A stretch of DNA of 64,000 nt from Opisthorchis felineus (lineage: Eukaryota > Platyhelminthes > Trematoda > Opisthorchiida > Opisthorchiidae), in NCBI GenBank assembly GCA_004794785.1, contig SJOL01004272.1, positions 1 to 64,000 of the forward strand, given 5' to 3'. Shown here piece by piece: positions 12,434 through 24,560 of the stretch. Made by a program: the position numbers and the translations under genes. The first letter of the stretch is position 1. Every line of letters starts with the position of its first letter. The notes below the pieces were generated by a model that worked only from the letters and a program-made list of their open reading frames with translations, made no database searches and was not told the DNA's origin.

Positions 12434-12545
12434 GAAAATATTTGTGGACTTGGGTAGTCCAACTACCGATCACTCTCTTTTTGGGTCTCATCGAATACAC
12501 GTGGACCCCGATTTTGCATCAAGCACCGCATCGAACGTATTTTGA
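12434..12545 (+). CDS. Candidate terminal exon of an unidentified gene
   Basis: A strong acceptor (TTTTTTCCTTGACAG, ending 12433) is followed in one frame by 36 codons and a TGA at 12543-12545. The peptide contains KIFVDLGSPTTDHSLFG and ends ASNVF. It needs a preceding exon ending in phase 2. The candidate exon ending at 11532 is in phase 0, so the two do not join directly. The family is not recognised, and the case rests on the acceptor and peptide composition only. Confidence 0.2.
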
Positions 12546-15274
12546 GATAAACACTAATTTGGAAACTAAGAAAATGCTAACAGGAAACCTAACTGAATTA
12601 GTTGTTGTATTAAGTAATATCATGTCAAGAAAAATGGCTCGATGACTGGGTTGACGCACTAAACAAAATATGAGCTTGTCTTTGAAGAACACTAAAACCA
12701 GTGGTCAATTTATGTCTTCGGTTAACACTGCTCAGTTTGCAAGTACGTGTGACAAAGTTAGGTCCTCTATTTATCACACAAAATACAAAATAATCAGCAC
12801 ATTGTCCAGTCCATGGTATGATTACTTCAAAACCATCATCCAACATTTCATTTCGTTGCAGAGAACTGAATTTACACATCTGAATGATACTCAAAAACTC
12901 ATACCTTCACTACTCCGAGTTGGTCCTTAAACATGTGGTTCATTTTGGCCACAATGGTTTCAGAAGGTCCACACTCTCTAGTTGCTGTGTTTAAAACAGC
13001 AAAAGGGTGAATGATCAGTCGGTTTAAGGTCCCTAAGTTAGATTACTGAATAAATTTCTGGTAGATCTATCATCTCGGAGGATGCTTGCAGTGGAGAAAG
13101 TACTTTAGCTTTCAAGGGTTCAATAAGAATTATTTAAAAGTATTCCCACGGATGGCACTTAGATGCAGTGGCCATGAACAGAAGTTTTGTGGTCGTTAGC
13201 CGGCTAGCAGTTCTGCACACGGCCTTAAACCTTGCGTTATGGATCATGGTATGGTATTGGTTTTAGCCAGTGTGGCTTTCCGTTTGGTGATATCATTTCA
13301 CGCATCTAAACAACCGATGCTCACCAGCAGATTGACCAGTGTCATGCTACGCGTCACAATATATATGGGGCAAAGCAAACAAGCGTGAGTTGACCGACTA
13401 ATCGCAGTAGAATCAGTCAGCCGGACTAGCTAGTGAAGTATAAAAAAAATTCATGCCTGTCATAACAACAACCACAACAGTTTGCGGTCAGGAAATAAAG
13501 TTTGTAGACATCTTTATTGGATGAAGTCGGTAGCTAGAGTCGAACGAACGTTGTGAAATATTATCTCGCACGTGCATGTCAAAAATCAGCAACTGCTGTG
13601 TTTTAGGGGCTTGCCAGCTGCAAAAACAGATTTACCATCCAAGATCAGTAGAGTATTAGTGATGTTGCCGTTGTTGCTTTACTGAACTTGCAGGGCTTTC
13701 TCGGAACGCAGTTGAATAACCTCTACACAGTTCAACTTGCCTTCGTTACCGAATAATTTGAAGCTGACGTTAGACCAGAGGCAGTGATAAGACATAATTG
13801 CCAGTGCTCCTGATAAAAATGCATGAATAATAATCGTTTGAAAAACGAGGCAGGATTCACATTCATCGGGCGAGGAAGTTGGTAAACTAGGTACATTAGT
13901 GAGGCTTGCAACGGTAATTTCATTTTTTTAAAATCCTTGATGCTCCAGGTACAAAACAGATGAGTGTATCGGCTACCAGTTTCGTTGTCTAGAATGGGTC
14001 ATTAGACGAAAAAAATGTATGTGTAAATCACAGCACTATCCCATAGATAAGTCAAGCTTGGTTTCACTTGGTGACCGGATAGCAAGGTTGATTCATTTTC
14101 ATTATTGTTCCCCAGAGGTCCACTTTACATCAACCTGTTTTTAGAGCCGAAACATACAGATATATTTGACACAATACTTCATCCTTAGTGACAGGGATCT
14201 CGGAAATGTTGAACCATGGAAACAGTGACTAATAGGATGTCCAGAACACATTTTATATACCAAGATAATGCACTTTTAGCTGTATCTAGGACTACTGTGG
14301 ATCAACTGAGGTTGCCAGACTGGCAATGGTTTTGAGTTTCGGTGACGGTGACACATGGACGTAAGTTGGTGGAAGTGAAATTGTTGTAGGACAGTAGTTT
14401 GATATCTCTGAGAACTGAGTATTGTGGCGTCAGCTGTCAAAAGCGTAAAAACGCAAAAAAGAGGCTATCGTGAAGGAGTACTTGAATGAACAATGAGAAT
14501 GTATATGTATCAGGGTTTTCATAATTCTTTATTCCACTTTTCACATGCACCAGCATGCGACTGTAAAACGGTCCACCAAATATTGATGCGCGTCAGATGA
14601 TCCTGAAAACCCGTTTCAGTCAATAACCAACGGCCGATGCGATGGGATTGTAAATCAATAGTGCTCGTGACTTGACAATTCATTAGTGAAGGTCGTAGAA
14701 ACTCCAGTATGATGCCTGTTTTTTGGAGTGAATCAATTATTCGCTGGAAATGAGATTTATACTGGAGGTAATGAAAATCTGTGCAGCTGAAATCTTCCCT
14801 CCTGATATGTTTTCTATTTGTGGAAAACTATGGCAAATTCTGTCATTTATTGGGAGCTCAGCCCATGTTAAGAAGCGAGGAGGTTCAAGCTGTTAGTCCC
14901 AGCGCTTTGAGGAAGGTGATTCGATCAAGGCCTAGTCATTACTTGATCGGTTTTCCGTGATTACTACTTCTAGCATGAAGCAGTGTTTCTAAGTCAGCTT
15001 GTAAAGGTTGGCGCTCCTAAGAGTGATGGTAGACAGTTAAAAATCCCACTACTTCCAAAATATAAGTAGGCCGCCGAAAAAGAGATGAATTTGCCTGGCG
15101 TTTTTTAGGATGTCCTTGGCCTTGTCACCCAAAATATTATAACCCCCTACAGTCTTATATATTCGTTGGGGTGCATGTGTCCTCACGCTGCGCCTAGCAC
15201 TCGGTGAGCAAGTCAAGAGCCAACGAGGTTTCAGGTTGCCAGTGGGTGTATTGGAGGGTGGAGTTAGACCGATT

Positions 15275-15440
15275 TGCACCTCACGGTCAGTCTACCGCAA
15301 CGGTAGTCTTTCCACGTAGACTATAGTGGGGACTACTGGATTTGCTCGGTTCGGCTATGTTTGGGAGATGAGCGGAGGAGCCAAAGGTGCGCACATGACT
15401 AGAAGTCAAAACCTACCTCGACCGGTTCTTGATATTGGGC
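15275..15440 (+). repeat. Dispersed repeat family B, copy 1
   Basis: This copy aligns with 20255-20430 in the same orientation. Shared landmarks in order are CGGTCAG...GGTAGT, TTGCTCG, GAGCGRAG, and the core AAAGGTGCGCA(C/T)ATG. The element type is unknown and no coding sequence is recognised. Confidence 0.55.
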
Positions 15441-16306
15441 CCGGTGGAAGCCACCGGGTGCGGTGTACCCTGAACGTAAACATGAAAATGCAGATAGAGT
15501 ATGTTCACAGTCATTTTGTGAGACAAGTGGAGTAATGGCATCGTAATTTACCGAGTAGGCGTGATACGAATCGGTACATCCAAAATCCGGGGAACAGTCA
15601 GGAAAAGCTCCGATGAAATCCTCGTCCAAAGTTGTTTGCACTGAGTTTTAAGCGAATTCACAGGTGCATCTCCATAGTCTTATCTCATCAGTCAGACTTT
15701 CTCCATCAGGTCTGAAATAATACCATGGCAGTTGCAATACCAACTAAAGGCAACAAAACTTAAACAATGTATGATAACCCAGCGAAGATCGAATCCCACG
15801 AATTGCCGCTATTTTCTTCATTAAACAGTCACACAACTTCTTGGCAAATTGCTACGTTTAGTACGACAGAAAAAATCACTAGTTTTTGACGATAAGGTAA
15901 ACTTTTACCCTTACTAAATTGCTTGGAACAAGCAAAGCTTACGAAGTTCAACTGTCCTATTGCAGAAAGCGCGTGGTGTGATTTCCACTGGTCGTCTGCC
16001 TACAAGTAAATACTTTCTAGAGGAGTTATTGAGATCCTCAGGACCTGTTTGATAGTATCAAAAAGTGGAATTAAAAATTGATTTGCAAATAGCATGACTG
16101 CATGCAGGTCTGTCACAGTATACCCACTACTACCTCCTAGGAAACTCAAGGATATGCAGCGCAGTTTTCTTGGACGTTTGAGTATCTTTTCGTTACTGGC
16201 TCTATAGAAGATGTAGCATCCCTGCCTATTTCATTAAAACTTCTCTTCTCATTGAGAAGACATATGGGGTACATCAAACGGTTACATACGAACGTTTTCA
16301 CATCAC

Positions 16307-16375
16307 TCCGGCATGGCCACCGATAAGCAGAGCTGATTGGCTATAATAGGAGCTTGCAGCCAGGCGGAGCTAAGT
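16307..16375 (+). repeat. Dispersed repeat family C, copy 1
   Basis: CCGGCATGGCCA followed by GCTGATTGGCTATAATAGGAG aligns with 48667-48735, which reads CCGGCATGGCCA then GCTGATTAGCTCTAATAAGAG. The second copy lies immediately before a Penelope-type terminal fragment, so this may be another part of the same element. Confidence 0.5.
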
Positions 16376-16481
16376 ATGCTGAGAACAAACACGGATTTAT
16401 TCAAATGCTCAGTTTGTAATTGTTTTCTGAGACGGGCGAATTAGTGGTGCCTCAGGCGACCAATAAAAAACAATGCGGTTT

Positions 16482-16491
16482 GGGGGGGGGG
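16482..16491 (+). repeat. G10 homopolymer
   Basis: Ten consecutive G bases are followed by CGGGTGG. Such runs are unstable and error-prone in sequencing. Confidence 0.9.
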
Positions 16492-18743
16492 CGGGTGGAT
16501 CAGGAATCCAACAGAATAATCATGCTTGTTTTTATCAAATCCAAGGCATACCTTGCACTTCCGTAGAATTATTATTCCGTTATTTCCAGCCTGTATTCAA
16601 ATACTTCCAAAACTTTTCTCTAAACACGGATTATGAAATCAAGATTTGAAAAGGACTTAGCTCGATGAACATCTTGAAAGGAAACGTCAAAAAACCCGCG
16701 CAGCTTTTTACCACAATAAAATGCCGTGTGCACAGCCAGTTGCAGCTGAGGAGTAAGTGTGTAATCCATAAAACGGTCCCGGGAACAGGTGCCCTTTACC
16801 GTACATGCGACATGGATTTCATATGATACCATTATATCATCACCATCACACCATCACTCATCCAAGCAACTCCCAACTTCGCTGTATTCATCCCTTCGAG
16901 TGCCATTTAAAAGTATTCATTTATTCTTTAGAACTACACAACTTTAGGCTACTGTCCTTCCCCTTCGAGACCCAATTATTTTCAGCTGTCCAGGGTTACC
17001 GTTTGTTTGTTCAGTCGTTCCCTAACCTGTGTTATATGTTTAACATGCCAATGCTCTCTATTTCCGAAGTATGTAAATGTGGTTTTGTGCGCTGTCCGTT
17101 GCATTTAATCATTTTAAATAAGGGGGGTCCATAATATGTTCCTTCTTTGCCTAAAGACCACTATTCAAGTGAAGAAAATCTGGCCGCTGCTTGTAGACTC
17201 AGTTCGGTACATTTTTGGTTTAATATAGGTATATGATTAGTTTTCTACCATTCACGCAGTTTGCTAATCAATGACACTTTTGTTATTTACACCTACCGGG
17301 GTACTACTAAAGCGGTTGTTCGTAACCTTATTACCAAAAATAAGTTATCTAATATAGTCACACGGTCATCTGGCGTACAAATGGATTCTAAATTGACGAT
17401 GATTTTCTGGGCAGACTAAGCATCCGGAGCACGAAGTAAAGATTGTGCTTAAAATTTTAGGAAGAAAATCACACCTTCCTTACTTATTCATTTCTGTGTA
17501 AGTTGGTCCAAGGATGCTTTTTATGCCCTATAAGTATCGGCTCATTTTCTTCGAGGAAGCCATTAGGGATTCATTTTGAAATTCTGCCTGCACATCATAA
17601 TTCTTTTGAAAAGGAATCATGTGTCTTATCAAGAGTTTCCTTCTGCGTACAGTCACGAGTAATAATTGAGATACTCTGCGACTGCTAGCTAAATGTACAC
17701 GTCTGCCGTTTTCGCTCATTTTCATTTGGGATCACAGTCAACCCAGGCAACCCTTGGTGCCTGACAACCATCATCCTCATCTCCATCATCGCCTTTGCCA
17801 CTACGAACTAACTGGGAAGCTTACTAACGTTACAACCCACCCTAAGAACAAGAATCCAGGCCATCCACATATCTTCTGAGTTCAACTTGCTCAATAAATG
17901 ATCCGAATTTATTTAAGTTTGGTTGCACAGTGTGAGACCCCAAAGGATGTTACCACCAGCGTATGAATAATAATAATAAAATTCAGTTCAAACTTTTGAA
18001 TAATGCCCCACGGAAAGTAGTTGTCTGTTGATGTGAATATAGATGGTGCATTTCCCTATAATGTCATTATCAGCCTAATGTGATAGATAAGCCCTAATTC
18101 TGGCCTTCCAGTATGAAATTTCTTACGAAGTATGATCTCAAAACCCTCGAAATAGAGGTTACCGAATCGTTTATCTCCGTACATCAGTGCAGTTTGTCCC
18201 GCCGACAGCGTGGGAATTCGGACTTTCAGTGCATGGATGCAGAGGCAGGTTTACTGAATTACGAAGGAATTGGCTCACTAGGATGCTTTCTGAAACTGTT
18301 GTACACTGGTATTTGGTGGAGAACAGAGAAACAAGCGAACTAGTAAACAAATGAATTCAGCACATGGTATCACAGCTCAAGCACTTCTCAATATCTTTCA
18401 TAAAAGATTTAGCAACCTCAATCAGACAACAAATTCCAGAGGCCGACTTTGATCTTTTCTTATGCAAAAAAATCTTTCAGTGTGTTTGCACCACTCATGT
18501 ATGAGTAGCTTTATATCATCTGGTACAACATGTACCAGTTGACAAAATGTACAAAGGTTTGTGTCTGACATGAACCGAAAGACTACCATTACCTCCAGCT
18601 TGAAGCGATGCTTCAAACTACTGCGTGGCACACTAAGCAAAACCGTGTTTTGGTCTGATTTTAGATACTTCCAATCTCCTCGGACGGCGCATGTGTAAGG
18701 TAGCAACGTCCATCAAACTGCTTTTCTGATAGTTTCCATGCAG

Positions 18744-18956
18744 TACTGTCAACTATTTTTGGGTGCTGGAAGTAATCTTGAGGTGCTAGAATATTCAGGG
18801 AGTGCTTTGACTTTACAGATCAGGCAAAACAGTCCGAGAGGAGGTATACTGATTTCCCGAAGCTCAATCCAAAACCGCCTAGTGGATAAAGACCACCAGA
18901 TCGACTCAGTTCAGTCATTTACTGTCATTTATCGGGTTCCAAACAATCTACGCTGA
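18744..18956 (+). CDS. Candidate exon of an unidentified gene
   Basis: A pyrimidine-rich acceptor (TTTTCTGATAGTTTCCATGCAG, ending 18743) is followed in phase 0 by 70 open codons to a TGA. The peptide is polar and contains LGAGSNLEVLEYSGSAL and later DHQIDSVQSFTVIYRV. No strong donor lies inside, so it could be a terminal exon. Other coding-looking stretches nearby are 18112-18343 after a CTTCCAG acceptor and 19351-19461 (around HHKRPKLGQAGL). Their phases could not be joined with confidence. The family is not recognised. Confidence 0.25.
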   Translation, partial: YCQLFLGAGSNLEVLEYSGSALTLQIRQNSPRGGILISRSSIQNRLVDKDHQIDSVQSFTVIYRVPNNLR

Positions 18957-20254
18957 TCTCTATCAGACTACTGGGCCTGTGTTTGCAGAAGCGACAGACT
19001 CAATAAACCGTTTGAACTGGCCATCAATCAACCACCCAGAAACAAACGCCACTGTCGTAACCAGCAGTTCCGCCATCCGCTTCTGTATGTTGATTAATTT
19101 ACAGCTATTAAAAACCATTTGAGACTTGCCAAAAACTTTTACAATTGATGTACCCCGTATACTGAGCAAATGCAATTTGTGTTCAGTGAAGTAAGTAAAC
19201 AGGTTTCTAGAACAACCATGAATCAGTAGTAAAATGAATTGCCGTTTATGAAGAGTTCGACTGTTGGATTGGATGAGGATAAGGAGGTCAGGTTTTTGCG
19301 CGGACACTCTCTGTCCACGTTAATCCGGTGTCCCAAATTTGACCACTCAGCCAGCACTTCCTTTTCAACGTGTAGATTTGAAGGAGCAGTCGGAAGAATT
19401 GGCAATTTCGTCGTCCCACCATAAACGGCCGAAATTGGGACAGGCCGGCTTAAGTGCAGAGGTGACTGGTATATTTACGGTGATTCATCTACGGCTGTCA
19501 AAGGATAAATTCCCTGACCGAAAAGTCAGGGACACGCAGCCGCATGACTCATAACATGCCAACGGTTTGAATGTCAACAAGCTGGCCACAACAACTTTTA
19601 TTTACCGGAAGCATCCACATGGATGTCGCAGTGTTCTGCCCATAGTTTATATCCACGCGAACATTGATTATCACAATCGTGCGTGTGTCCGTGTCTCCAG
19701 AATAACCAAGGTGTTCCGTCAGCCCGGGCAAGTCACTTCTACGCTAACTAATGTGGAAGAGTGCATAGGAAATTCTTGTGTTTCTCTTTGAAGTTTGGAA
19801 TTAGACTTCAGCTGTGACGGGCAGCGGATATCTTTTCATGGCATTCGGAAGTGACAGGCCCCAGTCATTATAAAAACAAAATCTCCAAGCTTTTGTATGA
19901 GTCGTTTTTTATACCACCGATCGATTTTCAGCGTTCTCCCTAAAGCGCCTTGTGAGAGAATTTTTTACACAGTGCCAGGTTTCCTTTGGTTTACGTATGC
20001 CACTCGAACGCATTCACGCTTCACTTTGACATTTGTGAGCTGTTTCTACACAAAAGTAAAGCATTTAGCTCTAGGTGGTTGCAGACATTTTTCCTGGCCT
20101 TAAAAGTATTATGTATTCATTGAGGTACGTGTGCTGTCACGCTCTGTCCACTACTTTGGAAAAAGTTCCAATAGCTTAGCAAGCAAGGATAACTCTAGTG
20201 TTCGACAAACAATGTCACTGGGCCAGTTAGTTTGTCTTGACTTCATACGGTACG

Positions 20255-20430
20255 TCTCACGGGCACTCTGCCCGGTCAGATCGCAGTCAGGGCGGTAGTG
20301 GTGACGTTTTATATGGATTGCTTTGCTCGAGTTGATTATACTTATGACTGCAGGTGAGCGAAGACGCTAAAGGTGCGCATATGTTCGGAAGCCGAAACTT
20401 AAGCCGATCGATGGGCATATTCGGACTTGA
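20255..20430 (+). repeat. Dispersed repeat family B, copy 2
   Basis: This is the partner of 15275-15440, in the same orientation, and it shares the AAAGGTGCGCA core. Divergence is substantial, so both copies are old. Confidence 0.55.
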
Positions 20431-20699
20431 CTGAGGCAGCGCCTTCGATACCCCCTGAGCGTTCACAACTGCTGCAGGTTTTCCATATGGCAAAATAATC
20501 AGGGTGGTTTTGTTGACCAAAAACACGGGTCAGAGTTAGAGGCCTTATGCTTCCATCCTAAAGAATATATTTTCCAAACAGCTCACAGGTTCGGCGCGTC
20601 ACCAGAACTAAATCCCAGTTTCCATGCTAACAATCAGGAGGTTTTTCAATTGAGATTTTGTCCTATAAATGAACCCAATGTACGCCGAAAAAAACAGTA

Positions 20700-20832
20700 G
20701 GCAGTATACAGCTATTTACGCCTTGTTGAGAATCACTAGCCATGTGCATCTCACGGAACTCCATAGAATTTCGAACCCACAACCTAATGGCTAGTGATTT
20801 GTACACTTAACAGTTCGGCCACGAGTTACTGA
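20700..20832 (-). repeat. tRNA-headed SINE, family 1, minus-strand copy
   Basis: Read on the minus strand it begins CTCGTGGCCGAACTGTTAAG and has a well-preserved B box GTGGGTTCGAA (+ strand 20770-20780). It is the same family as 11743 and 21039, and it lies only about 200 bp from the latter in opposite orientation. Confidence 0.6.
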
Positions 20833-21038
20833 TCAGTGGTGTGATTAACCCGGACTTAGCTAGGTTATAGTGCCACTAATCCTTCAGTCACGCCATCCGC
20901 ATCACGTCGCACGTCCTGACAGACTCCACAAGCGATAACTTTTCAGATGAAAGTTGCACACATCTAGCGAAATTTCCCTTCCTCTGAGCTACTTATAGAT
21001 TGTTGTTAGTGTGGGGAGCTTTGGGAAGTGCGTCAGGC

Positions 21039-21190
21039 TGCTGATAAGCCGCTCGTGACCGAACGGACCACTGGTTTGGACGTCATGGGTTCGAGAATCC
21101 TCGAAATTTCATAAGATGAACGCTGATGATGATTCCAATAAGAATGAAACAGCTGTACAGTGCTTCTCTGCTTTTCAACACATTGGCTTT
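21039..21190 (+). repeat. tRNA-headed SINE, family 1, copy B
   Basis: The A-box region is GCTCGTGACCGAACGGACC and the B box is GGGTTCGAGAATCC (about 21088-21100). The body contains a GATGATGATT stretch and ends GTGCTTCTCTGC...CATTGGCTTT, matching copy A. It is the best-preserved copy of this family in the window. Confidence 0.7.
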
Positions 21191-22240
21191 GTTTGCAGGA
21201 AGAAATCTCGACTGAAAATTCCCAAGTCCCCTCACACTACCAACAATCAGTAAGTTGATGGGGAAGATTTACAGTAGATAAAGTCTGGTTTACAGAAAAC
21301 ATAATGAGGATTCCAAACCAGCTGATGATGGCATTGCGGAATTTGTAACTTTGTTGAATATGAAAATTATGAATCAACTGGGATGCGAAAACTAGCATAT
21401 AGATACCAAAATATCACACACGAAACTATGATGAATCGTGAGAAATAAAAGGACTTATTCCATTAAAACGGGAAGATTTTCTGAACTTGAGTGAAGAACA
21501 AAATTGAAAAAAAAACGAAATAATGATACTAGAAAAGGTCAGTGCAAATGCGCCGGATGTCTTATGCACGAATATTTCTATCCCAACTCAATGTTTATTC
21601 CCGCGATATTAAACTAGCCAGTCAAATACAAACGGGTATGCCCAAAGCTTCCAAAAGTCGTCTCGCGGTTGAGATTCGGTGTTCGTGCCCGGACAAATAA
21701 GTCTAACTAAAGCGGTTCAAGACGAGGAAGAAATGTCAGTAGTTAATACAGCATGGAAAAAAATCATGTTATATCTATCATCATGGCAATATGAAACAGA
21801 AAAAGGGCACTGGAGTGAACAAACATAACACACCAACAGCGTTAATTGTTCAGATGGCTGTTACTCTTTTCATCTTGCTTAGCGACTGGTCTGAAAACCT
21901 TCGTCAGTGTTCAGAATAGATGCACCCTAGCTACTAACATTCCAACACATTGCGAGTGTTACATAACAAGATAAATGCAGTAAAATAAGCATGCAGGAAC
22001 AGATCACAAAGTGAAAGATACTCGCGTTAGCACCTGCATTTTTGCAAACAAAAGAAAGATAAAACCTTGCAGCGCAAAATGTCTCAGCAATGTTAACTTT
22101 TTTTCTGTGACTGAACATTTCAGTTCGTATGCCAGAAGAGAACTCGCTTGAGCTTTTTGTTTGCACGCTATCTATTATTTCGTATGTAGTTGCAATGATA
22201 TACCGTAGGAGAACAGATTGGTCCCTATCGTCTCTAGTTT

Positions 22241-22310
22241 GAGATAGCTCAGTGATTTTGGGGTGAACTTACTGACCGGATTGTCCGCCCTTCGAACCCG
22301 GACCCAGCAT
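22241..22310 (+). repeat. tRNA-like SINE head, second family
   Basis: ATAGCTCAGTGATTTTGG resembles a pol III A box, and CCTTCGAACCCGG about 45 bases later resembles a B box. The ends do not pair as an acceptor stem, so this is a SINE head or tRNA relic, not a working tRNA gene. A weaker candidate with GAGTTCGAACAGG lies at 22444-22514. Confidence 0.45.
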
Positions 22311-22599
22311 CCCGGTTTCGCTTATCTAAAATTAAACATCGTGTCAGTATCTTGGCTCCCGTGCTTCCTCTGGGCAGTACGGCAGGTAGGCAAATAAAGT
22401 ATGTTACAGCTGAACAATTAATTATTTGTTAACATTTCGAGCGTCTGGATGGTTTGATGGTTTGATTAATTTTGCAACCAATTCTCACGGGTTGGAGTTC
22501 GAACAGGAATCCGCAATCATTCTTCTCGAGGCATCTTTCTGACAATAACCATTTCACTCGTCCGAAAAAGCACTTCCATTCTGGCTGTTAAACATAGAA

Positions 22600-23890
22600 C
22601 ACAAGTTACTAGCGATCACTGAGGCCATGGTACTTAAGACCAACCCTACGGGGACAAGAGCCTTTACCTATGACATTATAGTTATCAAGACATAATCAGA
22701 ACACTAGTTACGCAGCCAATTTTAGGCATTCAGCTGATATCCTTTTTGCAATTAACGTTCCTCGTCTTGGTATATGGTCGTGGATGTTTTAAGTCCCTAC
22801 CAAAGTCAAGGAAAGAAATGTCACCCGCAACGCTGAGCAGACTGATATCTCTGCAACTGTTAGGTGGGTCTTGTTTAACTCTCATTTGTACAGTGGGACT
22901 GTCGGGGCCCCAGAAATCGATCAAAAAGTCTTCGGTTAGCCCCTGTGAAATCTCATTTTATCGAGAAAAATTACTATGTATAAGTGTATGAACAATCCGA
23001 ATCCCACATTGGATAGTCAGATTTGCGTGTGCCTGTTTCGGCTCTTGACTGGTTCGTTACTCGCCTGTGTCGGGCGGCCTTTATGGGTTTGAAGTGCCCC
23101 GATTGTTTACCCGCATTACTGATTAAAAACTGCTAACTGAATGACCTTGGCTCGGACTGCCTTCAAGTTGTAACCTTTGAAATAATAAGGTGAATAGTCA
23201 GCAGGCTCTGAATCGGATTCAGACACTTATTGGCTGGTCTTATTGCCCAGAAAATTGCCGGCTGTAATTCACCTCCTAATCTTATGGGCACGATTGGGGC
23301 ATCCTTAAATTCAGGTGGAGATTCCCCTGCCAGTTATTGTTTGTCGGTTGAAGCAGTGTATTCTCCAGGCTCGAACTATCCCATCCGATCAGTTCTGATG
23401 CATGCATGTCTTTTCCAGCTGTCTCGCTAATATACAATATATGTTCAATGTAGTATCCCTTCGAAAATCGGAAGAAGGTCCACGGTCAGTTTAAACCCCC
23501 ATTGGGGCAGCCAACCCACTGCAATCTGATGGATGGTTGTTAGTTTATACAGGAGTTAGTTGAAATTTCACCCATGAGGAGGTTAGTCATTCCGAGCAAC
23601 TGCCCCTTGGTCTCGCTGTTCGGATGAGCAGGAGATTCAGCAAGTGGCTTTTTCTAGCTCTCTGCTCTTTTGTGTACTGGCTACTATTGTCAAAACACAC
23701 AGGACGTCTTGCACTGCTTAACTGCTGACCGCTGTCTTCATCCAAGTTTTGCCGGGTTTCTGTCAGCGAGCCGGATGTATTTAGGTTTGCCAGTGCACAG
23801 GCCAGTTTTTACTTTACGTCAACCCGGTTTTCGAATTTTTGAATTGTTCCACTTCACTGATGGTCGATGAGACAGTTGCAATTGCATTGC
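22600..23890. other. Stretch without a recognised gene, downstream of the RTE endonuclease relic
   Basis: Short frames at 22746-22991, 23230-23430 and 23670-23870 have no recognisable domain. On the minus strand this is where the RTE linker and reverse transcriptase should follow the endonuclease relic, but I could not recognise them. The element is probably truncated there. Confidence 0.4.
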
Positions 23891-23899
23891 ATATAACGC

Positions 23900-24560
23900 T
23901 GGATGTTTAGTTTTTTCGATCAAGCTACTGGTCGATTCAGCAGCTCGCTCTCCAATCTCGCATGCAATGCACATTTCGAGAGTCTACCTGGCGAATGATA
24001 ATGTAATCAAATAGATGAGAGTGTTCGCTTCATGGATATGCCCATGTGGAGGCGTGTTGCTTTTCAAGACTAATTTCGTGCGCGTGAATAGCTCAAAGTT
24101 TGAAAAGTCAGTCACCGTTGCTTCTACGGTATCGATACCATGCCGTCCGAGAACACGTTGTTACGGGCAATGGCCTCGGGCCACACGTGCACTGAAGTGT
24201 CTGGGACTTGTTGAAATAGAGTATTAACTTCGATGCAGAAGTGGTTTTTGTGGTCATCTGTCAAGCCTAGCGTTGGACTGTATGTAATTGTCACAGCCAC
24301 ATGGGTTTGGCCTGTCCAGTTCATCAGCACATGGATTGATTCCTCGGGGTTCTGATTCGAGAATTTTTGGGTGCGGTTGGACAAAAACAAAACAGACGTC
24401 AAGATCCCGTTTTGCTTGTCTAGCGTAGCCGATCCAGCAGGATGAGTACCCAGAATCCGTCTTACAAAGGCTTCCTTGGTAGGTCTGTCGTGTTTCGCTT
24501 ACAGCTGCGAAATGGGCTCCTTATTTGTTAAGCTTCATTGCAGATTTTCAGCTTGATCCA
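23900..24560 (-). mobile_element. RTE-type retrotransposon endonuclease fragment, frameshifted
   Basis: Minus-strand frames together show the order expected of an RTE apurinic endonuclease. An early SETR block (AAVSETRQT, about 24500) comes first, then HVAVTITYSPTLGLTDD with VNTLFQQVPDTS (about 24200-24310). A shifted frame then gives RVLGRHGI and TVTDFSNFELF (about 24060-24160), corresponding to the family's region after GDWNARTG. The catalytic GDWNA block is degraded, and several stops and at least two frame changes are present. The long minus frame at 24124-24402 is one surviving part of this relic, not a host gene. Confidence 0.6.

Larger units (their letters stand above)
12546..18100. 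other. Stretch without a recognised gene
   Basis: The stretch holds short frames only. It contains one copy of a dispersed repeat (15275-15440) and the repeat near 16307-16375, both listed separately, and a G10 homopolymer at 16482-16491. I see no recognisable coding domain. Confidence 0.5.
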
